A stretch of DNA of 18,578 nt from an uncultured Clostridium sp. (GTDB lineage: Bacteria > Bacillota > Clostridia > Clostridiales > Clostridiaceae): the NCBI GenBank assembly GCA_934777095.1, contig CAKVNP010000007.1, positions 1 through 18,578 of the forward strand, read 5' to 3'. Position 1 is the first letter of the stretch. Every line of letters starts with the position of its first letter. Position numbers and translations under genes: made by a program. Under the pieces are notes generated by a model, which did no database searches, was not told where the DNA came from, and saw only the letters and a program-made list of their open reading frames with translations. Shown in pieces: positions 1 to 6,170 of this stretch.

Positions 1-144
1 ATAAATTATTATTAAGTTATTCAATATGCAAATAATTCATAAAATTTTGAAAATTTATTTTAAATTTCAGGAGTCGAAAAAAATTACAAAAAGTAGAAAA
101 TAATAAATGTAAAAAATTTAAATAATTAATAGAATTTTGGTTTA

Positions 145-158
145 TTTAAACGTTTAAA
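145..158. promoter_or_regulatory. perfect 14-bp palindrome, possible operator
   Basis: TTTAAACGTTTAAA is its own reverse complement. An AAACGTTT core with a central CG resembles operators of LacI/GalR-type repressors, and a TTGACG hexamer follows at 169-174. No good -10 is placed behind that hexamer and no gene lies nearby, so an AT-rich coincidence remains possible. Confidence 0.2.
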
Positions 159-367
159 AAGTAAATATTTGACGATATTTTGATAAAAAGTGATAGAGAA
201 TAAAAAAATAACACACGCAAAACAATAATTAAGGGCATTATTAATTTTGAAAAATATTCGTAAAAAAAGTTAAAAGAAAAAGTGTTATTTTAAATAAATG
301 AAGTATAATTAAATCAAAGTTGCAATATAGGATATAAATTGAATTATTTTATAACACAGAAATAAAA

Positions 368-376
368 TGGTATAAT
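368..376 (+). promoter_or_regulatory. extended -10 promoter for the deacetylase gene
   Basis: TGGTATAAT matches the extended -10 consensus (TGn followed by TATAAT). It lies 43 bases before the start codon at 420. The -35 region is poor (TTTATA at 348-353), as is common when an extended -10 is present. Confidence 0.6.
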
Positions 377-419
377 AGTTAGGGATTAAAAATTATTATA
401 TAAAATGTAAGGAGTTAAA

Positions 420-1367
420 ATGAATAAAAAAATTAAATATTTATCAATTATAATTGTGGCAGTTATTATTATTTTTATAGCAGGAGGAGCTATAAAAAAT
501 AATTCAGCAATAAATAAATTGTTTTCTAATAAATCAGATAGTAAAGAAAGCGGCCAGCAAGAAATATCAGATAATACAAAGGTAGATGATAATCAGCAGC
601 AGGTAGTAGAAGAAGAACAGGATAAACAGGAGGCAGAACCAGCAGAAGAAGCTGAAAATATCAATGATGAAAGCCAAGTTCAATATATAGATATAGCTGC
701 TGAGCAGGTGCAGATACCTATACTTATGTATCATTCTATCTCTGCAGCAGACCCTGAAAACGGACTGTTAGTAGCACCTGAAGAATTTGAAGCGGAAGTT
801 GCATATTTAAAGGAAAACGGCTTTACTACATTATCATTAGGTGAAGCTGTTGAGGCAATGAAAACTGGACATGTTCCTGAAAAGCCAGTTGTAATCAGCT
901 TTGATGATGGATATGTAGATAATTATACTGATGCTTTTAATATCTTAAAGAAATATGAAATGAAGGGGACATTTTTTATAATAACTGATAATACAGATGG
1001 TGGGGGATATATGTCACTTGATATGTTAAAAGAGATGAGGGATGCAGGAATGGATCTTGAAAATCATACAGCTCATCATTTGGATTTAAGCACTTTATCT
1101 TATGATGATCAGTTGGAAAGCATTAAAAGTGGACAAGACTTCTTGAAAGAAAATGCTGGTGTAGATAGCGAATTTGTCTGCTATCCGTCTGGCAAATATA
1201 ATGACACAACAATAGAAGTGTTAAATGCACTAGGCATTAAAGGTGCTGTTACTACTGAATATGGCATAGCTACGGCTGCAGATGGCAATTATGAACTGAA
1301 GAGAATTAGAATAGCTCCAATGTCCATAGATACTTTTGCAAGTATATTTTCCTCATTTACAGAATAA
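420..1367 (+). CDS. membrane-anchored polysaccharide deacetylase (NodB / carbohydrate esterase 4 family)
   Basis: The 315-residue protein probably removes N-acetyl groups from a cell-surface glycan (peptidoglycan or a poly-N-acetylglucosamine type polymer) outside the membrane. Residues 1-23 are a lysine-led hydrophobic signal anchor. Residues 35-95 form a Glu/Gln/Asp/Lys-rich low-complexity linker that would span the wall. The NodB domain starts at PILMYHSI (100-107). It contains FDDG (161-164) with the catalytic-base and metal Asp pair, and the metal-binding His-x3-His at H216 and H220. YPSGKYN (255-261) stands where many family members have RPPxG, a variant typical of PgaB/IcaB-like and many clostridial members. 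The start is supported by AAGGAG at 409-414. No clear terminator follows, so readthrough into the next gene is possible. The substrate cannot be told from sequence. Confidence 0.88.
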   Translation: MNKKIKYLSIIIVAVIIIFIAGGAIKNNSAINKLFSNKSDSKESGQQEISDNTKVDDNQQQVVEEEQDKQEAEPAEEAENINDESQVQYIDIAAEQVQIPILMYHSISAADPENGLLVAPEEFEAEVAYLKENGFTTLSLGEAVEAMKTGHVPEKPVVISFDDGYVDNYTDAFNILKKYEMKGTFFIITDNTDGGGYMSLDMLKEMRDAGMDLENHTAHHLDLSTLSYDDQLESIKSGQDFLKENAGVDSEFVCYPSGKYNDTTIEVLNALGIKGAVTTEYGIATAADGNYELKRIRIAPMSIDTFASIFSSFTE

Positions 1368-1449
1368 AGCTACTATGCAATAATAAATTAAATAATTGCT
1401 TAAAATAAGATAAGCGATGTTTTATTATATTACCCTAGGAGGTATGGAA

Positions 1450-1755
1450 ATGGCGAAAATAACTAGCAAAAACAATGATTTATTAAGAGATTCAAAGAGA
1501 ACTACATCACCTAAAATATATAGCTTATTATGTGACTTAGTAAATGATGATAGAGAAGACTTAGCTGAATTAGTATTAAAGGTGGATTATTTAATAGAAT
1601 ATGCCAATAATGCAGCAAAGGGAAAGGATTTTAATGAAGCTTCAGAAACTATTAAAAGAGCAGAAGATAGAATTAAAATGCTAAAAAGAGATAATGTTGA
1701 TGTATCTCAACTTGTTTATTTAATGGAAGGTGTTCAAAAAAAGATAAAAAAATAA
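1450..1755 (+). CDS. small helical protein of unknown function
   Basis: I do not recognise this 101-residue protein. It begins MAKITSKNND and is charged throughout, with no signal peptide, membrane segment or cysteine cluster. Leu/Glu/Lys-rich stretches suggest three or four amphipathic helices, including a middle part rich in Asp/Glu and a basic Lys-rich C-terminus. A longer frame opens at 1417, but AGGAGG at 1437-1442 lies 7 bases before the ATG at 1450, so that ATG is the likely start. The ATG at 1444 is too close to the ribosome binding site. It lies 82 bases after the deacetylase and may be co-transcribed. Its stop codon overlaps the left arm of the terminator. Confidence 0.7.
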   Translation: MAKITSKNNDLLRDSKRTTSPKIYSLLCDLVNDDREDLAELVLKVDYLIEYANNAAKGKDFNEASETIKRAEDRIKMLKRDNVDVSQLVYLMEGVQKKIKK

Positions 1756-1781
1756 GGCAGTTAATACTGCCTTGTTTTTTT
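1754..1781. terminator. bidirectional intrinsic terminator
   Basis: A 7-bp stem AAGGCAG / CTGCCTT (1754-1760 and 1767-1773) with a six-base loop is followed by GTTTTTTT on the plus strand. On the minus strand it is followed by ATTTTTTTATC. It sits between two convergent genes and can serve both. Confidence 0.85.
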
Positions 1782-1782
1782 A

Positions 1783-3360
1783 TTATCTTCTTTTTTTTCT
1801 GTTAGCTACTTCAACATTTACTCTTCTCTTATTGATCTTGTGACCAGAACATTTTTCAACAACTTGCTTGTGGATTTGATGGTCTACATTTACGAATGTG
1901 AAGTTTTCAAGTATATCGATATCTCTTATTTGAGATCCGCCAACTTTTGCTTTATCCTTAATGTAGTTTAATAATGTTTTTATTGATAATCCATCTCTCT
2001 TACCGATAGAGAAGAATAATCTTACATCTTCCTTCTTAGGAGCAGATAATGCATCGTTAGTGTAGTCAAATGATAATTTATTTTTAAATTGATTTTGTAT
2101 TAATGAAGCAATAACTTCTTTAGAATCATATTTTTCACATAATTCTTCAGCTATTTTAGTGAATCTTGAGTTATCTTTAGAATCATCTATTATTGAACTT
2201 ACTTCTTCCATTAATATAGCAAATTTATTTTTGTATATTTCTTCAACTGTTGGAACAGATTTTTTAGTGATGTTTCCTTTAGTTACATTTCTAATTTGTT
2301 TTAAGAATCCGAATTCTTTTGGTATAATTATGCTGTAAGCAGTTCCTTCTCTACCAGCTCTACCAGTTCTACCAATTCTATGTACATATGATTCTATGTC
2401 TTGTGGTAATTCGTAGTTAATTACGTGAGTAACACCATCAACGTCAATTCCTCTAGCAGCAACATCTGTAGCAACTAAGAATTTAAGTGCTCCTTGTTTG
2501 AACTTAGCTAAAGTCTTCATTCTTTGAACTTGAGACATATCACCATGCATACCTTCAACCATGTATCCACGGCTTTGCATTGAGCTTACTAATTCATCAA
2601 CGCCTCTCTTAGTTCTGCAGAAGATGATTCCAGCAGCTGGATTATCGAAGTCTATTAATCTGCAAAGAGCTTCTAATCTTTGGCTGTGATTAACTTCATA
2701 GAAGTGTTGGCTGATAGTTGAACCTGTCATTTCTTTTTTAGCAATAGCTACGTGAGCAGCATCAGCTTTTAAGTATTTTTTAGTTAATTTCTTAATTTGA
2801 GCAGGCATTGTTGCTGAGAATAATAAAGTTTGTCTTTCTTCAGGAATACTCTTCATTATTTCTTCCATATCATCAATGAATCCCATGTTTAGCATTTCGT
2901 CAGCTTCATCTAGAACTAAGAACTCAACTGTTTGTAGTGGTAAGTTTCCTCTTCTTATGTGGTCTAATACTCTACCAGGAGTACCAACTACTATGTTAGC
3001 TTTCTTTAAGTCTCTAGTTTGATGATGGATTGGAGCACCACCATATACTGCTACGATATTTAAATTTTCGTATTTTGATAACTTAACTAGTTCATCATGA
3101 ACTTGAATAGCTAACTCTCTTGTTGGAGCTAAGATAATTGAGCTGATAGCTTTTCTGTTTTTGATGTTGTTTAACATTGGTAAACCGAATGCTGCTGTCT
3201 TACCTGTTCCAGTTTGAGCTTGCCCTATCATGTCTTGTCCATTAATAGCAACCGGAATTGCTTCAGCTTGGATAGGAGAAGGAGCTTTAAATCCTAAGTC
3301 ATCTATTGCTTTTATTAAACTCTCCTTTAAACCTAAATCATTAAATGTTAATTCTGTCAT
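1783..3360 (-). CDS. ATP-dependent DEAD-box RNA helicase with a DbpA-type RNA-binding C-terminus
   Basis: The protein (525 residues) unwinds RNA duplexes using ATP, probably in ribosome assembly or mRNA turnover, and is cytoplasmic. The helicase core has the Q motif around F24-Q31, motif I AQTGTGKT (48-55), PTREL (79-83), TPGR (127-130), DEAD (151-154), SAT (182-184), ATDVAARG (297-304) and HRIGRTGR (327-334). After a linker, residues about 445-519 match the DbpA/YxiN RNA-binding fold, with a basic tail KKRR. This fits the DeaD/DbpA/YxiN group; in DbpA and YxiN this domain targets 23S rRNA hairpin 92, but that specificity is inferred here. GAGGAT on the minus strand before the ATG is the ribosome binding site. 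The gene diverges from the MATE gene and has a leader with a small hairpin (3426-3446). Confidence 0.93.
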   Translation of the reverse strand: MTELTFNDLGLKESLIKAIDDLGFKAPSPIQAEAIPVAINGQDMIGQAQTGTGKTAAFGLPMLNNIKNRKAISSIILAPTRELAIQVHDELVKLSKYENLNIVAVYGGAPIHHQTRDLKKANIVVGTPGRVLDHIRRGNLPLQTVEFLVLDEADEMLNMGFIDDMEEIMKSIPEERQTLLFSATMPAQIKKLTKKYLKADAAHVAIAKKEMTGSTISQHFYEVNHSQRLEALCRLIDFDNPAAGIIFCRTKRGVDELVSSMQSRGYMVEGMHGDMSQVQRMKTLAKFKQGALKFLVATDVAARGIDVDGVTHVINYELPQDIESYVHRIGRTGRAGREGTAYSIIIPKEFGFLKQIRNVTKGNITKKSVPTVEEIYKNKFAILMEEVSSIIDDSKDNSRFTKIAEELCEKYDSKEVIASLIQNQFKNKLSFDYTNDALSAPKKEDVRLFFSIGKRDGLSIKTLLNYIKDKAKVGGSQIRDIDILENFTFVNVDHQIHKQVVEKCSGHKINKRRVNVEVANRKKRR

Positions 3361-3425
3361 AAAATATCCTCTTTCATTCTTTATATTGTGATCTATTTCT
3401 TTAAAAATAATTGTCTTATAAAGTA

Positions 3426-3446
3426 AAGAATCTAAAAAAGATTCTT
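3426..3446 (-). other. 7-bp hairpin in the helicase upstream region
   Basis: AAGAATC and GATTCTT pair around a seven-base A-rich loop. On the minus strand the nearest TATAAT-like hexamer (plus-strand 3451-3456) lies just upstream of it, so it would be at the 5' end of the helicase mRNA, about 65 bases before the start. No U tract follows, so it is not a terminator. Structured leaders are common on cold-induced helicase mRNAs, but regulation here is only a guess. Confidence 0.3.
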
Positions 3447-3637
3447 ATATATTATAATTTTTTTTAATTTAAACAGTGTTCAAATTAAAATCGCACTATG
3501 TATTAATAACTTATCTTAGTATATAGTAAAAAAAACATTTATGCACTAAGTATTTATTGTAAAAATAAAAAATAGGTAGAAAAATTATAAAAAAATGCGT
3601 TAACAGTAAGAAAAAATTGAAAAAAAATATTTAGTAG

Positions 3638-3666
3638 TTGACAACTTTGTAAAAATAGTTCAAAAT
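3638..3666 (+). promoter_or_regulatory. candidate promoter for leader RNA or small RNA
   Basis: A perfect TTGACA (3638-3643) is followed after 17 bases by CAAAAT (3661-3666), which matches the -10 consensus at four of six positions. It points toward the intrinsic terminator at 3721-3761. That terminator, on this strand between two divergent genes, requires some promoter in this gap. Confidence 0.45.
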
Positions 3667-3672
3667 AACAAA

Positions 3673-3761
3673 TTGGAAAAAACATTAAACGCAGCAAGGA
3701 TTATGATGTTATTGTGTTATAAGAGCAGATGGGCGGCTTATCTACCCATTTGCTCTTTTTT
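3673..3761 (+). ncRNA. candidate small RNA or attenuated leader upstream of the MATE gene
   Basis: The predicted transcript runs from about 7 bases after the -10 to the U tract, roughly 90 nt. It matches no RNA family that I recognise. It lies between divergent genes, so the terminator cannot belong to an upstream gene. The RNA is therefore either an independent small RNA or a 5' leader whose terminator controls entry into the MATE gene 60 bases further on. A 25-codon frame from ATGATG at 3703 (or 3706), preceded by AAGGA, runs through the terminator to a stop at 3778-3780 and might be a leader peptide. The 5' end is inferred. Confidence 0.35.
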
Positions 3762-3782
3762 ATTGAAAAAACATCAATAATC
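3699..3782 (+). repeat. 84-bp imperfect inverted repeat enclosing the terminator
   Basis: GATTATGATGTT (3699-3710) pairs with AACATCAATAATC (3770-3782) with one bulged base. Inside it, the terminator arms pair, so the two halves are imperfect mirror images over about 35 bases. It could be one extended RNA structure or a short hairpin-type repeat element. Confidence 0.5.
3721..3761 (+). terminator. intrinsic terminator in the divergent gap
   Basis: A 13-bp stem pairs AAGAGCAGATGGG (3721-3733) with CCCATTTGCTCTT (3745-3757), with one G-T pair, an 11-base loop and a run of T at 3756-3761. The minus strand lacks a T run after the stem, so it works in the plus direction. Confidence 0.8.
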
Positions 3783-3819
3783 AGCTGATAGATAATCAAA
3801 AAAATATATAGGGGGAATA

Positions 3820-5172
3820 ATGAGAACGATATTTAAAGACAAACAATTTATCAAAACTATGATAGCATTAGCTATTCCTATAACTCTGCAAAGTTTAATA
3901 ACTTCATCATTAAACCTAGTAGATAATATAATGATAGGAAAGCTAGGAGAAGCAGCAATAGCAGCTGTAGGATTAGCAAACCAGTATTTCTTTGTATTTA
4001 CTTTATGTATTATGGGAGTTAATGCTGGTGCAAATATATTTATGGCCCAGTTCTGGGGTAAGAAGGATATAAGAAATATTAAAAAGATGTTAGGTATAGA
4101 TATAAGTGTAGGCTTTATAGCAACATTTATCTTTGGAGCATTGGCCTTCTTTTTCCCAAAAGTTATTATGTCAGTATTATCTAAGGATAGCAGAGTAATT
4201 GCTTTAGGAAGTGAATATTTAAGAATAGTAGCTTTAGGTACTATCTGTATTAATATAACTCAAGGTTATTCATCAGCGCTTAAGAGTACTGAACAGCCTT
4301 CTTTACCGATGTTTGCAAGTTTAATTGGTGTATTAAGTAATGCATTTTTAAACTGGGTATTTATTTTTGGTAATTTAGGATTTGATGCCATGGGAGTTAA
4401 AGGTGCAGCCATTGCAACTACTTTAGCAAGAATAATTGAAATGATGTTTATTGTAGTAGCAGTTTATGCTAAAAAGAATATAGTAGCTGGTAAGTTAAAT
4501 GAATTAATTAATTTCAATATGACCGATATTAAGGGATACTTTAACGTTTCAACTTCTGTAATACTTAATGAATTAGTCTGGTCCTTAGGAATGACAGCAT
4601 ATACAGTGTCATATTCATACATAGGTACTGGTGCAGTAGCAACTATGCAGATTGCTAATACTTTAAATAATATGTTTATGGTATTATGTACAGGCCTTGG
4701 AGTATCAGCAGCTATTATGGTAGGAAATAAGATTGGTGCCGACCAAGAGGATGTAGCAATAGACTATTCTAAGAAAATAGGTATTGTAGCACCTTCATTA
4801 GGTATTATTTTAGGAATTATCATCTGGTTTACTGCACCTTTAGTAGTTAAGCCATTTAATGTTACAGCGGCTACTTATGCAGATACAATTAAGATATTAA
4901 AGATAATGGCGATATTCTCAACATTAAGATTCTTTAACGTTGTAATGATAATTGGAGTATTTAGAGGCGGCGGAGATACTTTATTCACTATGCTTGTTCA
5001 ATTAGGAACAGTATGGTTTTATGCAGTTCCAATAGCGTTTATTGGTGCAATAGTATTTAAGCTGTCAGTAGAAGCAGTATTTTTCTTAATCTGCACAGAA
5101 GAATTAGTAAAACTATTCTTCACAGTACCAAGACTAAAATCATGCAAATGGATCAGAAACGTTATTAGTTAA
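3820..5172 (+). CDS. MATE-family multidrug / toxic compound efflux transporter
   Basis: This 450-residue inner-membrane protein is a cation-coupled antiporter of the MATE family (MatE, NorM/DinF-like), exporting drugs or metabolites of unknown identity. It has about twelve hydrophobic segments in two homologous bundles, roughly residues 12-220 and 235-445. The first helix carries the family-typical pattern with IPITLQSLI (19-27) followed by VDNIMIGKLG (33-42). The length is normal for the family. The start ATG follows an AGGGGGAA ribosome binding site at about 3810-3816. A structured region with a terminator lies upstream, suggesting attenuated expression. The gene ends at the left edge of a mirrored repeat element, with its own terminator at 5210-5239. 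It is the only gene in its unit, and nothing nearby points to the substrate. Confidence 0.9.
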   Translation: MRTIFKDKQFIKTMIALAIPITLQSLITSSLNLVDNIMIGKLGEAAIAAVGLANQYFFVFTLCIMGVNAGANIFMAQFWGKKDIRNIKKMLGIDISVGFIATFIFGALAFFFPKVIMSVLSKDSRVIALGSEYLRIVALGTICINITQGYSSALKSTEQPSLPMFASLIGVLSNAFLNWVFIFGNLGFDAMGVKGAAIATTLARIIEMMFIVVAVYAKKNIVAGKLNELINFNMTDIKGYFNVSTSVILNELVWSLGMTAYTVSYSYIGTGAVATMQIANTLNNMFMVLCTGLGVSAAIMVGNKIGADQEDVAIDYSKKIGIVAPSLGIILGIIIWFTAPLVVKPFNVTAATYADTIKILKIMAIFSTLRFFNVVMIIGVFRGGGDTLFTMLVQLGTVWFYAVPIAFIGAIVFKLSVEAVFFLICTEELVKLFFTVPRLKSCKWIRNVIS

Positions 5173-5209
5173 TGATGAATTATGAATGCTGAATGATGAA
5201 TTAAGGTGA

Positions 5210-5239
5210 AAAGTCCTCTTAGGAGGATTTTTTTTTTAT
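5210..5239 (+). terminator. intrinsic terminator of the MATE gene
   Basis: AAAGTCCTC (5210-5218) pairs with GAGGATTTT (5223-5231) around a TTAG loop, including one G-T pair. A run of twelve T (5228-5239) closes the hairpin and continues past it. Confidence 0.85.
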
Positions 5240-5248
5240 ATGATAAAA

Positions 5249-5270
5249 GGAACCCTCCTAAGAGAGTTCC
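5249..5270 (-). terminator. intrinsic terminator of the PlsC-type gene
   Basis: GGAAC (5249-5253) pairs with GTTCC (5266-5270), and inner CTC/GAG pairs continue the stem across single mismatched bases. Read on the minus strand, the stem is followed by TTTTATCATA. The T run is short. Confidence 0.6.
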
Positions 5271-5306
5271 AACCTACATTCATCATTCGTAATTCATAAT
5301 TCATCA

Positions 5307-6029
5307 TTACTTAGGTAGTTTGCTGCCTATTATTTCTTGTACTCTTGCTGGTAAGGTATCTTGTTCTTCTTTAGAAAGGCCATCTACTTCTATCATAGGG
5401 TGGAAATAGATATCTACAGTGCCTTTTCTAAGCCAAGGTCCTTTTCCGTGTTCCATAATCTTATATGTTCCACTAATAGTAACAGGGATAATAGGACATT
5501 TTGATTTAGTTGCCAATTTAAAGCTTCCGGCCTTAAATTCATTCATTTTATCGCCTTTACTTCTAGTTCCTTCAGGGAAGATAACCATTGAATAACCATT
5601 TTTAAGATTTTTAATTCCTTTAATAATAGCTTCACTAGATTTTCTTAAATTAGATCTATCCATGAATACGCAATGCATAGCTCTCATCCAGCTTCTAACC
5701 ATTGGCACTTTTTCTACTTCTATTTTTGAAATAAAGCCTGTTAGTATTGGTATTTGAGTCATATATATTGGAATATCAAAATTACCTTGATGGTTTCCTA
5801 CAAATAATACAGTTCTATCTTGAGGTATATTTTCTAATCCATGTCTGTTAATTTTAACGCCAGCTACTCTTAGTAATGAGTTAGCCCATATTTTTGTTAT
5901 CTTATTAGTCAGAACATTACTTTCCTCTATGCGACCTTTTTTGGCTAAATGGCTGCTTCTTAAATAGAAAGGCATGCTGATTATTAAGCTTAAGAAAAAC
6001 CAGATAAACCAAATAATCGTTCTTATCAT
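5307..6029 (-). CDS. plsC: 1-acyl-sn-glycerol-3-phosphate acyltransferase
   Basis: The protein (240 residues) is predicted to acylate lysophosphatidic acid to phosphatidic acid at the membrane, the second acylation in phospholipid synthesis. Residues about 3-22 form a hydrophobic membrane segment. The PlsC domain has the catalytic NHQGNFD (79-85; His80, Asp85) and FPEGTR (151-156), followed by PIIPVTISGTY (179-189), all family hallmarks. A longer frame begins at 6047, but no ribosome binding site precedes that ATG. GGAGGAG instead lies 9 bases before the ATG ending at 6029 and overlaps the first codons of the longer version. I therefore call the shorter start. It diverges from the Staygreen-domain gene. 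Acceptance of another lysophospholipid is possible. Confidence 0.88.
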   Translation of the reverse strand: MIRTIIWFIWFFLSLIISMPFYLRSSHLAKKGRIEESNVLTNKITKIWANSLLRVAGVKINRHGLENIPQDRTVLFVGNHQGNFDIPIYMTQIPILTGFISKIEVEKVPMVRSWMRAMHCVFMDRSNLRKSSEAIIKGIKNLKNGYSMVIFPEGTRSKGDKMNEFKAGSFKLATKSKCPIIPVTISGTYKIMEHGKGPWLRKGTVDIYFHPMIEVDGLSKEEQDTLPARVQEIIGSKLPK

Positions 6030-6123
6030 ATTGTTCAACTCCTCCATGTAATGTTTTCTACATAAAAGTATACTAAAAAAATACCTAATAGAAAACTTAA
6101 AAACATAAACAAATTGTAAAAAG

Positions 6124-6149
6124 TTCTCATATATTAATAACTATGAGAA
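6124..6149. promoter_or_regulatory. operator-like inverted repeat before the Staygreen gene
   Basis: TTCTCATA (6124-6131) and TATGAGAA (6142-6149) are perfect 8-base reverse complements separated by 10 AT-rich bases. The repeat ends 7 bases before the GAGGTG ribosome binding site of the gene at 6171, and the spacer is where a -10 would fall for the TTGTAA at 6114-6119. It could be a repressor operator or a hairpin in the mRNA. Since it lies between divergent genes it might also affect plsC. Confidence 0.4.
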
Positions 6150-6170
6150 ATAATTTGAGGTGCATAGCTT

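Larger units (their letters stand above)
1..419. other. AT-rich gene-free upstream region
   Basis: No open frame with a ribosome binding site and no RNA gene is recognisable in this stretch. It is extremely AT-rich with many A and T runs. Two things stand out: a perfect 14-bp palindrome (TTTAAACGTTTAAA, 145-158) and the promoter of the deacetylase gene near its right end. The left edge is a window boundary, so whatever precedes it is unknown. Confidence 0.6.
5171..5308. repeat. mirrored inverted-repeat element with back-to-back terminators
   Basis: Two arms of about 31-32 bases (5171-5202 and 5278-5308) are near-perfect reverse complements. Both are built from ATGATGAATT / ATGAATG-like words (ATTCATCATT and AATTCATAATTC on the right). 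The left arm overlaps the last base of the MATE stop codon and the right arm overlaps the PlsC stop codon. Between the arms lie two hairpins that share the CCTCTTAGGAGG core, one terminating each strand. The layout resembles a short non-coding mobile repeat (MITE-like) captured as a terminator; no transposase or target duplication is visible. Confidence 0.6.

Noticed and set aside
1370..1402. GCAAT / ATTGC pairing after the deacetylase gene as a terminator
   Set aside because: The stem is only 5 bp with a long AT-rich loop and no T run.
6030..6047. Upstream ATG start for plsC
   Set aside because: No ribosome binding site precedes it, and its codons contain the GGAGGAG that serves the ATG ending at 6029.
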